Shown here piece by piece: positions 1 through 10,302 of a DNA stretch of 64,000 nucleotides (its first letter is position 1; every line of letters starts with the position of its first letter). The notes beneath the pieces were generated by a model. The model saw only the letters and a program-made list of their open reading frames with translations. It did not search any database and was not told the origin of the DNA. The DNA is taken from positions 124,001-188,000 of the forward strand of contig NW_005179008.1 of NCBI RefSeq assembly GCF_000350225.1, in the 5' to 3' direction. The translations under genes and the position numbers were made by a program. This DNA is from Chondrus crispus (lineage: Eukaryota > Rhodophyta > Florideophyceae > Gigartinales > Gigartinaceae).

Positions 1-1129
1 GGAAATATCCTCGATGGGATTCATAGGCCTCCTTCGCTGGCGGGTTGAGGAGATGCGGCAAGGCCATGAGAGCCATTGCCTCCGACATTTCTGCGTTGTC
101 GAAATTCTCCTTACATCTAGCCAAATAGCTGATGACTTTGATCGGGTCGGACCCGTTAACTTTGTACTCTCCCATTACGACGAGGAGATATTGCACGCGC
201 TTACGCGTCGTGGCGTACACCTTTGCATCGATGGCGGGGTCGGTATTCACGAGACGGTAAGCTCGATAATTACACGCGCCTCGGAAGCGGTGGTTGGTCG
301 GTTTCCACACCGTGACACCCTTCGACTTAGGGCCGAAGGCCGGTTGTGGTACCGTGAATGCCTCGGCTTCGGAGTCTGAATCGGGGTCGGATTCTGAAGC
401 TGAGGGCGGGGATCCCCCCGAGTAACCGGAGAAATCCTCCGGGTCAGGTCGGCTTCCGTGGCCGGACTTGTGACGGCGGCCTTCGGTCTTGACCTTCTTG
501 TCGCGGGACGATCTTGGCGACGGGCCTCGGGCGGCCGCTAGGTCCGGGATAGGATCCCGTTGTCCCTCCGTCGCCAAGGGATCGGGGAGCGGAATCCCGG
601 CGGCCGTGAGAGCCAATTTGGTGACGTCGGCGAACAGTAGATTTTCGTCCAACGGTTGTAACGCATGTAACTGCGGGTTAGATCTTGGCTTCGACGCGGT
701 CGACTCGTCTTGTCTAGCGGGGACGGGTCGTGTTTGCGCCGATTCCAGGGCGAGGTTACGCTGACGGAGGTCGTTGACTTCCTGCGTGAGGCAATCTACT
801 TCCTCCCGTAGAGGAAGAAGCGTCTTGTCGACGGTAGACCCGATGTCCTTCTGCCACGCTCGCGTGAGAACGCCTTCTAGTGCGGCGAGGCGATCACGTC
901 CCTGTTGGGACTGTACCTCCGCCTGAGCGACCATCTTACCAGCAACAAGACTGTCCAACATCTCGCGTATCTTGGCGATGTGCGAGTTGAGTTTCTCCTC
1001 GATTAAGTTGAGAGAGAACCTCTCGGCTTCACGGAGGCCTTCGCGGCGGTTCCGCGTGATCCACGCCGCGACGAGCGCTGGGGCGTCTCTCTGACGAGTT
1101 TCATGGGACGACTCGGAGCCGGTCACCAT
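1..1129 (-). CDS. Gag-like retroelement protein, C-terminus beyond window edge
   Basis: A continuous minus-strand frame of 376 codons starts at the ATG at 1129 and is still open at base 1. The first 130 residues are helical and charged, rich in Glu, Arg and Leu, like a coiled coil. A Ser/Pro/Asp-rich linker follows with the acidic run SASESDPDSDSEAEAF, then a folded stretch beginning near residue 260 (VTVWKPTNHRFRGACNYRAY). An N-terminal coiled coil, a low-complexity linker and a nucleocapsid-proximal domain, placed about 100 bp behind a candidate LTR and primer-binding site, fit a Gag protein of an LTR retrotransposon. No zinc knuckle is visible before the edge, and no protease or polymerase lies inside the window. 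Gag identity is inferred from layout; the open frame is seen directly. Confidence 0.6.
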   Translation of the reverse strand, partial: MVTGSESSHETRQRDAPALVAAWITRNRREGLREAERFSLNLIEEKLNSHIAKIREMLDSLVAGKMVAQAEVQSQQGRDRLAALEGVLTRAWQKDIGSTVDKTLLPLREEVDCLTQEVNDLRQRNLALESAQTRPVPARQDESTASKPRSNPQLHALQPLDENLLFADVTKLALTAAGIPLPDPLATEGQRDPIPDLAAARGPSPRSSRDKKVKTEGRRHKSGHGSRPDPEDFSGYSGGSPPSASESDPDSDSEAEAFTVPQPAFGPKSKGVTVWKPTNHRFRGACNYRAYRLVNTDPAIDAKVYATTRKRVQYLLVVMGEYKVNGSDPIKVISYLARCKENFDNAEMSEAMALMALPHLLNPPAKEAYESHRGYF

Positions 1130-1220
1130 GGCGAATACACCTAACGGTCGGTGCGTGAGGGAAAGTAGGTCAGGGAAGAAAGAGGACACTCGGATGCACG
1201 AGAGTATCGACTGTTTTCAA

Positions 1221-1233
1221 GGTCGGGAGACCA
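1221..1233 (-). other. Candidate tRNA primer-binding site
   Basis: Read on the minus strand this is TGGTCTCCCGACC. It begins with TGG, as a site complementary to a tRNA CCA end should, and sits three bases after the ACA end of the candidate LTR and about 90 bp before the gag-like start. The matching tRNA was not identified. Confidence 0.4.
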
Positions 1234-1236
1234 AAA

Positions 1237-2037
1237 TGTCGTGCACTACAGCCGCGTGTGGGGGCTGTAGGCAGAGCGACGCACGTTCGTACGCGTAAGG
1301 GAATTCGGGAGACCACCCGGTGGATGGCCGGAACCGGGATCCGGGCGCGGCTTGCGCGGTAGGAAGGTAGAACTAGAGTCAGCAATAAAGAGGAAGAATT
1401 AAAGGAAAAAACAGGACTAACAGAGCGGACAGCACAGTAGTTAACGTAGCGCTCGCGCGGGTGGGTCGACGTGCGCGGGGAAGGCAGTTGGGATTCCAGG
1501 GGTGTAGATGGCTCGGTCGGTATGGGCGAGCCAGTACCGAGTCGAGGCTACAACCTAGAATCCAGAAACCAAGGTAAAAGACCGGAGGCTTCGTGCCTCT
1601 TTACTTTGATTATCGGGTTGACTATATAGTCCCCCGTCGCCGTAATGGCGAAGCTAAATTATACTGTAAATTAGAATAACTTGGAAATAACGGGTGTAGC
1701 CCCGAGGGGACCAAGTACAGCCCCCACAGGCCCTATGGGTTGCGGAGAGATTACACGTGTCCACGGGGAGGTCCGGTAGAGCGGCAGGGGAGTCCACGTG
1801 TACTCGTCGTACACGTGGCGGCGGCGAGCGCGATTTTGGCGAGATTAGGACAGCTGTCCCGGTACCGAGTACAGTGCACTACATACGGCACGACCGCGGT
1901 GCCCAAGATAAATACCGTCTCGAATACCTGCAGCGGCGGCGCGACCCCCGACACGTGGCAAAAATTGCCAAGTGTCATTCCCGTACTGGTGCGGTGACCT
2001 GCGGCAAAAATCCGGGACCAAATTGTGAGGGGTGACA
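1237..2037 (-). repeat. Candidate 5' LTR of the gag-bearing element
   Basis: On the minus strand the segment begins TGTCACCCC and ends GTGCACGACA, giving TGT...ACA ends. A TATA-like sequence (ACTATATAGT, 1623-1632) falls mid-element, where a U3/R promoter is expected. The downstream side abuts the candidate primer-binding site. The second LTR would lie outside the window, so the boundaries rest on end motifs alone. The left boundary is better supported than the right. Confidence 0.35.
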
Positions 2038-2050
2038 CTGTTCGGTTTGG

Positions 2051-2342
2051 CAATTAAGTCGAAGTTCGGGCTACGTTTGAGCCCCTAGCGGGCTCAATAA
2101 AACTCGTAGGCCACCGCAGACAACGGCATAGTACTCCCCGCGTCAAACCGCGTTGGACAGTATAAGGTCCGAAAAACGGTCAATGTCGACCCCGGCGGAC
2201 CAGCCGCCAATTTCGGTCGACTTTGGGCTACGTTTCGACCCTAGCGGGCTCAATAAAAATCGTAGCCCACTTCCGAGAACCGTATCGTGCTCACTGCGTC
2301 AAGCCAGACCCAGGAGTATCAACTCCGAAAAAGCGGTCGTGG
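2051..2342. repeat. Degenerate tandem duplication, about 158-bp period
   Basis: Two diverged copies lie in tandem, the first from about 2051 and the second from about 2207. Shared blocks include CTAGCGGGCTCAATAAAA, a GGGCTACGTTT block just before it, and a GTCCGAAAAACGGTC-like block near the end of each copy. Nothing coding is apparent in either copy. Confidence 0.6.
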
Positions 2343-3384
2343 CGATGTGTCAACCGATTTGGAAACGAGGTCAGTTTTTATTGGTTTCTAGTCGCTTTTT
2401 ACAGTTTCCAAATCGGGGTTGTATGCGGAGTTGCCGGCGGCGCACCCGTACCGCCCAACCGCTACGGAAAGGGACCGAGCGAGGCCAGAGGGGTCTCTCG
2501 GCAACCACAAGGGTCGAGACCCCCGCGTACTGTACGCGCCGGTGGAAAAGAGTGGCGTCCGAGTTGGCAAAATGGCCAGCCCTCTGGGAGGGTGCCGTGC
2601 ATCGGTACGTTGGCACCGCTACCCCGGAGGAGAGCTTGATTATGGGGAGGCGCTGTAGCCGTCCGGGTGGGGCCTGGGTCTGTACCTGGCGCCCCGCCAA
2701 GGCGGGGGGCAACCGAACGGTATCCTCCAGGGACCTCCGAGAGAGCGCCCAGGTCACTGAGCGCCCCCGGGGTCGGCCATGGATGATGGGGGATGGGGAC
2801 GAATTGCTGTGATGCCATGCCGTCCCCAAACCCAATCACCGCCATGGAATGGCCGGGGTACATTACATGTGGTGCATACGGTACTGTACCCGGTAGCCAA
2901 ACCCAATGGGGGTCCGCCGCAGCGCATTGGTGGTAGTTCAAAGCGCCGCCCATTTGAGGGAATAGCCAATGGGAGCTCGTCAAAAAGGCAAAAAGCCACC
3001 CGCCGAACGGAAAAACCAGGCACGTTTTACTAAGAAAAAGGCCGATTTTCCGCGAAGGAAAACGCAGCGGCATCGGACCGGGGGGGGGAGGCCGCACTGC
3101 GCATACCGACCACCGGAGCTGCGCTTAGTCCCGCGCGCACGCTCGCACCGCTTGGAGAGTCGATGAGGCCTCCCCTCAAGGAGGTCCGCGCAGGCAAGGA
3201 GAGGCGAGACGGAGAAGGCAGATGTTTTATTGGGGTACTATCCGGTTGAGAACCACCGTCACGGAATAGCGCCTATTAGAGTCTCGCGCGCTTGGGCGAG
3301 CGGACGCCCTCGGCCAAACTGTCGGGGCGCCCCGCCATGCTCGCCCCAGAAGACCGGTTAGTGAAACCAGGCGCAGGTGGCATC
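2343..3384. other. Repeat-rich stretch without a recognisable gene
   Basis: All six frames give only short overlapping frames with no recognisable family. An inverted repeat GATTTGGAAAC/GTTTCCAAATC lies at about 2355-2413 with a 37-bp loop. The stretch sits between retroelement pieces and is probably decayed transposon sequence. Confidence 0.4.
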
Positions 3385-3933
3385 TCAGCCCCGCGCTTGC
3401 GGCGCGGAGAAGACTCGACCGAGCTCGTCAATTTTTGACGCAGCCGTCCGGCCAACGACTACCCCGCGATTTGGCGGAGGGGCGGCCGCCTCAACACTGA
3501 GCCGCGAGGGCTCTCCGGATGAATTGTTTGACGGAGCCAGCGGGCGGCGAGGGTGAGATCTCGTTGGCCCCCGCAAGGTGGGCGCAGACAGTACCGAATG
3601 GTTGGCTCCCCTCCTCCACGAGGACGAGGAAGCCAAAAGTGGTAATGCACCTACCCCGCGGCCTCGCGGAGGAGCGTCAGCTTCAACCCCAAACCGCGAG
3701 GGCCCTGCGGACGAGGAAGCGCCGCATTCGCTCGGGGTCCCCGGGGAAGTCGTTGTAGCCGCCTCGGTGCCACGGCTGGGTGGAGACCGAAACCGGCTCG
3801 TACTGTCCCGCGAAGGCGGTTGAATCACCGTCCTCGATGGCAGGGAGAACGGCACAGGCGACCCCACAGGAGACGATTCCTTGCCATCCGTCGTTGGCAT
3901 CCGTGTCGCCGCGGTTACCCTTCTCACCGACAT
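3385..3933 (-). CDS. Unidentified Ser/Pro-rich reading frame in repeat block
   Basis: The frame has 182 codons with a true ATG at 3933, and a stop lies eight codons upstream in frame. The protein is rich in Ser, Pro, Arg and Ala. It holds two related units of about 55 residues, one containing PSRFGVEADAPPRGRGVG and one containing PSRLSVEAAAPPPNRGVVVG, so an internal duplication shaped it. No known domain is recognised. It could be a retroelement structural protein, a lineage-specific repeat protein or chance coding in GC-rich DNA. Its place among transposon pieces favours the first or last option. Confidence 0.25.
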   Translation of the reverse strand: MSVRRVTAATRMPTTDGKESSPVGSPVPFSLPSRTVIQPPSRDSTSRFRSPPSRGTEAATTTSPGTPSECGASSSAGPSRFGVEADAPPRGRGVGALPLLASSSSWRRGANHSVLSAPTLRGPTRSHPRRPLAPSNNSSGEPSRLSVEAAAPPPNRGVVVGRTAASKIDELGRVFSAPQARG

Positions 3934-4559
3934 GGCTGCCCTGGCAGGAGACTAGCCCATCGCAGGGTCTTTCTCGATCTCCGTCGCTACCAGGGGCTCC
4001 TCAAGGAGAATTATTTTACGACTACCGGGGGGGCCGTCTGCGCAAAAGCCCCTACGGTATCTTCCGGGGGCGTGGGGCCAACCGAGCCCCATTCAGACCC
4101 TAGACCGTCGAAGATAATTATTCCCCGTTGTCACCGTTGGGAAATCCGTCCGCAGAGCATCTCCGGGGCAGCTACTGCACGCCCCGACCTCCGCAGACGG
4201 TGGACAAGCTCGTGACTCGGGAATACTGGACGGGCGGTCTCCCAGAGATTCCAAGCCCTGTCGGCCCTCGAGACGTGGCTCCGGCGAGGTCTTTGTATTA
4301 CCGTCGAGCCTTCGGTCCTGGCCAGTGGGTTGGGGGCAGCTGCCGTTTCCGTCGCTGCTCTTAACTTACCCACCGTTTGGACGAGCTACGGGAGTCTCTG
4401 CACGGCATTACTCCGGCGCGATCTCAACACGGGAAGGCGAGGCAGTCTCGCCTCAGCCCTCGACCGTGTTGCCGGCGCTGTCGTGGCCGGCACCGTCGGG
4501 TTTTCCCTTGTCCTTTGATCCGTTATCGGTACTGTACGGGTGAGAGAGGGGTGAGAGAG

Positions 4560-5490
4560 GGTGATTAGGACCTGTCGATCAAGTAGTCAGTGGGGATGGA
4601 ATAAGGTTAGTCGCGTCAGGAAGCAGGAATCGCAACCGCATGGAAATTACCGCCCTGCTTATATGGCCGAGCGAAAGACCGCCAAGCTGCCCGACCGGGG
4701 CGCCGGCGCTTGCCCATTACGGAAGAAGTCAACGCGGTGCGGTCGTCGGCCAGGAAGGCGGCGGCAGATACAGATAACGGAATAGACGTGCCAAGCACGG
4801 TCGTCGGGACGGCTTGCAGGGGAGATACGGGACCCGACCGGTCGGCACGAGGACGTGCCGTCGGCACGAGGAAGTGCCGTCACTTAAGAAGGGGGGTCTG
4901 TGGTACAATTGCCAAGTGGCGCTACTGTACTAGGCGGGCGCCAGGGGCCTCGCCGAGTACAGTAGTAAGATGTTAACCGATACGGTGCATACGTGGCCAG
5001 CACGTGTAGATGTGGCCACGTGGGAGTCCACGTGTAGTTAGTGGCACCAGCTAGTGCAGGTGTACACGTGGTGCGCGACCGATCGGTGGGTTAGTACAGT
5101 AGTCATTTTTAGTTATCGTAAGCTACAGTAAGCTGGCTACAGTATGTACAGCTACTGTAGTCCGTCCGGTGCCACCGCCCTACAAGGGCGTATAAGATAG
5201 GTGGGCACCGAGCTGGACGTAAACCGAGGCAAGCACGCCTCCCCTTACTTCCGACCCTAGCCCTTTCACCGCACGGTTAAGTAAGTCCCTCAGGTTTCCA
5301 GCTCCCCACCGGTCGTCCTGCTCTATACCCCAGTACGACTGCGCGTGTCCAGTGCGGTGTAACTCCCTTGTCCTGTGCTTCCTACCGTTCCGGATTATTC
5401 TACCTGACGCTCCAGTGTAGCGGTCCCCCAGGCTCCATCATTTTAGGTACAGCCTGTCCTTTTCCGTTTACGGTTTAGCGTCCCTACAGT
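4560..5490. other. Non-coding stretch, possible LTR or promoter remnant
   Basis: No supported reading frame is present. The segment is dense in CACGTG and GTACAGTA-like words between 4900 and 5170. A TATA-like GTATAAGATA lies at about 5190-5199 ahead of the copia-like remnant. This composition resembles the U3 part of an LTR, but matching ends were not found. Confidence 0.3.
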
Positions 5491-7651
5491 TGTACCACAC
5501 CCAACTTGAAGCCACGCGGCGATCCGACGGACATCTCTGAGTTCAGAGAAGAAGAGGCCCTGTGGGCCTCGCACCCGACATCAAGGAGCTTACTAGCATC
5601 CTCGAAGCCGACGAGGTTGAACAACCCTCTGCTCGATGTCAATCTAAAGTCCGTCAATCGCTGCAACTCCTTGTTCGGAACACGGTATCACGGTATCCAG
5701 TCTTAGCTCCAACCAGGAGTCTCAATTTAAACTCAACACACGAGCCTCCACAGCCGGAGAACGACATTGGGAACACTGCAGTCGTAGCTCCTTCGAATCT
5801 ACCTTTCCACCTTGCGTCGTCGAAGCAAAAAGCCCTTCAACAAATTCAAGAGGTAGTTGGGAATAAGCCCACCTCTGAATTCAAACTCCAACTTGCTCCG
5901 CGATGGGTCGTCGATCAGGCCATAGCCGAAGAGAAGGGGAACTACGCACCAGACGAGGCATTCAAGGAAGTTCCGTTTGGGGAACTCCCACGAAATGCCA
6001 ATGTGATATCTTCCCACCACCTCTTTCAATGCAAGACCTACGGAGAAGGAGGAAGCTGAAGCTGAAGTGTCGCCTAGTTCCACATGGGAACAGGGATCGC
6101 GAAAAGGAATTCGTTCGCAAGGACTCTGCAACAGCTCAGTTCCCAATCATTAGGATCATACTCTCCCTTGCGGCAATAATGTCGTTGTCGATTGCCTCAA
6201 TAGACATGAAGGGAGCATACTTGCAGGCTGGTCAATTTCCCAGAGACATGTATGTCAGGCCACCCAAAGGTTGGGCATCGTCCGTCCGCACAGTCTGGAA
6301 GATACTCAAGCCGGCCTACGGGATTGTCGAATCTCGACGCCTATGGCAACTCGTTGCCGAAGAATGGATGTCCAAACAAGGACTCGTACAAGTACCTGGT
6401 CTTCTCCAACTCTTCGTGAAATACAATCGCAGGGGCTCGATAGACTTATTTGTTTCAAAGGTTGTCGATAACTTCCTTGTGGTTGGTGTTCTTCCCCTCA
6501 TTCACCAATTTCACGAAGCCATATATCACAGGTTCATCGTCGGACGGTACGTCGTGAACAAGGACTTGGTCTTCAATCGTCTTAATATGTACCAAGAGCC
6601 TTGCGGGTCCACGAGCATTAAAATGCAGGAGTACGTGGACAAAATAGTTCCAATTGAAGTGTCAAAGGAAAGGAGAAGACAGCACCAAGACAAGTGCACT
6701 GCTTCCGAGTTGACAGCGTATCAAGCCCTTGCAGGAAGTTTAAACTTCCTTGGACACGGCATTCTCCCACAAGCGGCTTACGCAGCCAGCTACCTTCAGA
6801 AAGCTGTTGAGCGCTTGAAGGTGGCCGATCTCATGAACGGAAACAAGTTGCTTGGCGAAATCAAAGCGCTTTCGCCGATCCTCTTATTTCGAACACCGTC
6901 GTCTCTCTTGAATCCTTCCCACCTCGCTTTCTCAGACGCCAGTCAAGGTGGCTCCTCATACGGGCAGACAGGTTATGTATCCGGCCTATATCTGCCAGCA
7001 GGGGGTGCGGGGATCTACCACGTCCTTGACTGGATCAGCTGCAAGCAGAAGCGCGTTGCCTTTTCATCCATGGGGGCAGAGATTCTTGCTGCCGCAACAT
7101 CATCCGACAGAGGCTCATTAATGGCAGAGAGCTTACAAACGCTTCACAAGGCCACGGCCAAGCTTCCCTTCGTGCTAACGGTGGACTCACACGGGTTGTA
7201 CTCCACCGTGACCACCCTGCACGAAGGTGCAGACTATCGCTTGAGGCCGACAGTCGCAAGGATCAGGGACTCTTTCGAGAACGGGGAAATATCCGTGATG
7301 CCATGGGTAAGCGGCACGCAAAACCCCGCCGACGCATTAACCAAGAGAAACGTCGAGATGTTCAAGATTCTTAATGGAATCATGCAGAGAGGTCTTCTGC
7401 AGGACGAGGTTCTTCAAGGCTCACGGCGGATCAGGAGAGCATCGAGTGCCTCAATGTATTTCTCGGGCTCCTTTACTCGCTGTCGTCCTCCACTACCTTC
7501 GTCCTCTTCTTCCTTCTCCCATTACTATCATGTTCCAAGGGAACCTTTTTCTTTCTACGCTCACTCCGAGCTTTACCAGACCTCCTGCGATTTTCTTCCC
7601 CTTCCGGACAGGCTGCAATTTGAGCTTCCGAACTTCGGCAATTTCAAATGA
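5491..7651 (+). pseudogene. Ty1/copia reverse transcriptase-RNase H remnant
   Basis: Reading shifts frame at least twice, near 5560 and near 6040, so no intact polyprotein exists. The RT region (about 6060-6700) shows the copia signatures CRLVPHGNRD, SIDMKGAYLQ and MYVRPPKGW. The RNase H region (about 6900-7360) shows LAFSDAS, a glutamate in MGAEILAAA, TVDSHGL and the family-typical NPADALTKRN. Gag and integrase are absent, so the copy is 5'-truncated as well as frameshifted. The RT active-site doublet, normally Asp-Asp in YVDD, reads VVDN here (GAT AAC), which should abolish polymerase activity. The last 70 codons after about 7440 look unrelated to the family and are probably read-through. 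Confidence 0.85.
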
Positions 7652-7931
7652 ATCGCAACCAACTCCAAGGCATGCACCCAGCACGCCGGGGGCGATTTGC
7701 AAGCGCAAAGCGCTCTACAGGATTAAGAACATGGCCCTTTTCGGCGTCAAGAACCACCACGTGGTCCAAGCGCTCGCCTAGATCGTCAAGAGCAACGATT
7801 CGGATCAAGAAGGTACCGTCCACTCTGTCCCTCATCCACTTGCTGTGGCTTTCCAAGACGGGGACGCTGAACGTTTTCAGGCGGTACCTCCCAAGATTCT
7901 TCTCATTCCAGATTTGGAACTCTGCAAGGCT

Positions 7932-8576
7932 TCAAACTCTGAAAGGTCCCTTGTGGAGCATTCGAAGTGCCGGACCCTCTCCTACAACGGAGTACAGCGC
8001 GTTAGCGAAGGAAGCACGCACGCACTCGCTGTGTGTTGCGCGGCAGAAGAGTGCTCGGTGCGTACGATAAGGCCTGGTCAGTCTCGTGGCCTCGCGATGA
8101 CCAGGGCCCCCAATACCCACGAACTCGTCTGGACGGCTGGTGCAATACTGGTCCAGCCACTCCAATGCTTGGGCTGTCTTCTGAGTACCGAACACGAGCT
8201 CAACCTCGGAGCTCCCCTGCCCGTCCGCAAGAGTTACTTCCATATCGCTAGTGACTGGGCTCCCTGCCGAATCGAGTATCGACACTGCACTTGCCTCGAG
8301 GGTACGAAAGTCCACCCTCCAGAAGGCCTTCCGCCCGCCTACGCTTCGATGCGAAGCGTAGTTCTGACCCGCGCGGAAGCCGTACGTACTACCCGCGGCC
8401 AATACCACTCTTCGAACCTCCCAACGACGCTGCTCGTGCTCCGACGGGCCCATTGCGTTAAGCAAGCCGCACCTCGCCAACGTCGCAACCTCGACCTTCC
8501 TTCCCTTCCTTTCCGCCAACCAGTCCAGAAGAACCTCCGAAGTACTTGTTCCGATGCTCAGCTTCTGGACGACTTG
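7932..8576 (-). CDS. Unidentified minus-strand reading frame near copia remnant
   Basis: The frame is open from the stop at 8577-8579 down to the stop at 7932, about 214 codons, without an obvious ATG near its 5' end. Its composition looks protein-like (SEVLLDWLAERKGRKVEVAT, EVELVFGTQKTAQALEWLDQ) and no family is recognised. It may be a fragment of a retroelement protein whose upstream part has decayed. The opposite strand also carries a long frame (267 codons), so strand choice is uncertain. A perfect 10-bp-arm hairpin at 8339-8361 lies inside it. Confidence 0.25.
   Translation of the reverse strand, partial: QVVQKLSIGTSTSEVLLDWLAERKGRKVEVATLARCGLLNAMGPSEHEQRRWEVRRVVLAAGSTYGFRAGQNYASHRSVGGRKAFWRVDFRTLEASAVSILDSAGSPVTSDMEVTLADGQGSSEVELVFGTQKTAQALEWLDQYCTSRPDEFVGIGGPGHREATRLTRPYRTHRALFCRATHSECVRASFANALYSVVGEGPALRMLHKGPFRV
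8339..8361. repeat. Perfect short hairpin
   Basis: The arms CTACGCTTCG and CGAAGCGTAG pair perfectly around a 3-base loop. Confidence 0.7.
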
Positions 8577-8888
8577 TTATCGACTGAAGGCAACTCCCCC
8601 GCCGCGGGCCTCGACGAGGGTCTCACTGGACTTCCAGTTCCCCCCTAGTCACGCCATGGTCTCGACCGCGAGCTTCCCCTCACCCTCCTCGAGCCACAGG
8701 CCAACCATCACGCGAGAGAGTGCACGAACCCCGATCCCTGGCCTGTCGGATCTCTGTAGGTTCGAGGAGGTCGCACGCTGACTCGGGGAGGAAGTGACCT
8801 GTCGTTGGTGGAAGCTCGGAAGCGGGAAGCAACGAGGCGTGGGAGTGATGGCGGAGAGGCGGAGCGGCGATATGGTGTGAGAAGCGAA

Positions 8889-9020
8889 GCGGTGATGCGA
8901 TGCGCGAGGTCAACCGGCGGAGCGGTGATGCAATGCGCGAAGTTAACCGGGGGAGCGGTGATGCGGTGCGCGACGTCGAGCGGCGGAGCAGCGATGCGGT
9001 GAGCAAGATCGAGCGGACGC
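8889..9020. repeat. 33-bp minisatellite, four copies
   Basis: Copies start at about 8889, 8922, 8955 and 8988, each beginning GCGGTGATGC or a close variant; the last is slightly shorter. The 33-bp period is a multiple of three, so frames across it encode an 11-residue repeat, but no gene is supported here. Confidence 0.75.
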
Positions 9021-10302
9021 TGAACGGAGCGAGTGTATGGCGAGGACTGGCGGTGGGTGCGCGCAGGTAGCTACTACCGGAAGCTGTTGGTCCGCGCTGG
9101 ATTTGGGGGTCCGAAAGGGCGTCGCGAGAGAAGAGGAACAACTCCAAAAGCGAGCGCTCTTACCCTAGGCAAATCCGGAAGGCCGCTTTGCCGGGACAAT
9201 GGATCGGGAGTCAAGCGGCGGCGGCGCGGCGTCAGATCATATAGGGTTGGCGCCGACGCCGGATCAGCCGGCGCCGCGTGCCCCAATTTTGGGGCCAACA
9301 GGGGGTGTGTGGGAAGCTAGAAATTGAAGTTTATTTGTTTAGCCCTAAATCTGGAAAAAGGGAAATTATCCGCGCGACGCCCCGGCGGGAAATCCGGCGA
9401 CATAAAAGTCCGAGGGCGGTATCCCGACCGACCCTCGGGGGTAACTTGCTACCCCTTACAGTGCCTGCGAAAAGTCGCGAGACTCTCCGTCCGAAGTATC
9501 CCCGTCCCCCTCACTCTCGCGACTTCTTTCTCCCGCCGCTGCGCGCGACGAGCGCGGCTACTACTAACCTCATCGTTCCCGTTCTCCCACAGTACCTTTC
9601 TGGGCGGCTCAATTCTACACGGTTTTCAGGACAGCGAAAATCTTTGAATTTACCAATCAAAACGGCAGTTGCTTGCCCGCGCCGAGGCCCGGAGGGGCTT
9701 CAGATCACGAAAAGGGGTCAATTATGAAACGAACGCGGAGCACGTTCAACGCAAATGTGCCAAACGCATCAATCCCGATGCCGCCATTTCGGTTCTCCCG
9801 TGCGACCAACTCCCTTCGCCCTCGACCTCGCCCCTTCTTCGTGCCCTGCCCCATGATGCTAACGGGATATCATCCCAAACGTCCAAGTATGGGTCCTCGC
9901 GCGCTTGACCGGAATGCCGCCCGGTAGAGGGCACGTTGTTTTTCTTGTTATCATCACACCTAAAGCCGATGATCGGCCCTTGACTGTTCTCTCGAGTAAA
10001 GCGTCTGGATTGCAAAACACAATTTTCACTACTCAATGTGACACCTTTTTCCCGCCTTTTTCCCGCTGAGCCTTCAGATGCTGAGCTGCAGGCTTTAGCA
10101 GCGCATGACTTGCAGCCTCTTTGCGCAACTTACACAAACTTGGGAGGCGTCACGTCGGAGATCAGGAGTCGGTTGGCCTTGAAATTATCTTTTAGAAGAA
10201 CCTCTATCTTCGCTAACGTTTTTTTGCGGTGAACCATCCCCATTTGATAGAACGACGTACAGTTTTTTGCAGATCTAATTGCTCAGTTGTTCCTCTGCAG
10301 AA
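9021..10302. other. Intergenic stretch before LIG4 3' end
   Basis: Only short, unconvincing frames are present. A GC-rich inverted motif around GGCGCC lies at about 9249-9276. This is the transition from the repeat block to the gene island; no feature can be assigned. Confidence 0.4.

Noticed and set aside
7845..8648. 267-codon plus-strand frame
   Set aside because: It overlaps an equally open minus-strand frame, is Pro/Arg/Leu-rich in a GC-biased way and resembles no family.
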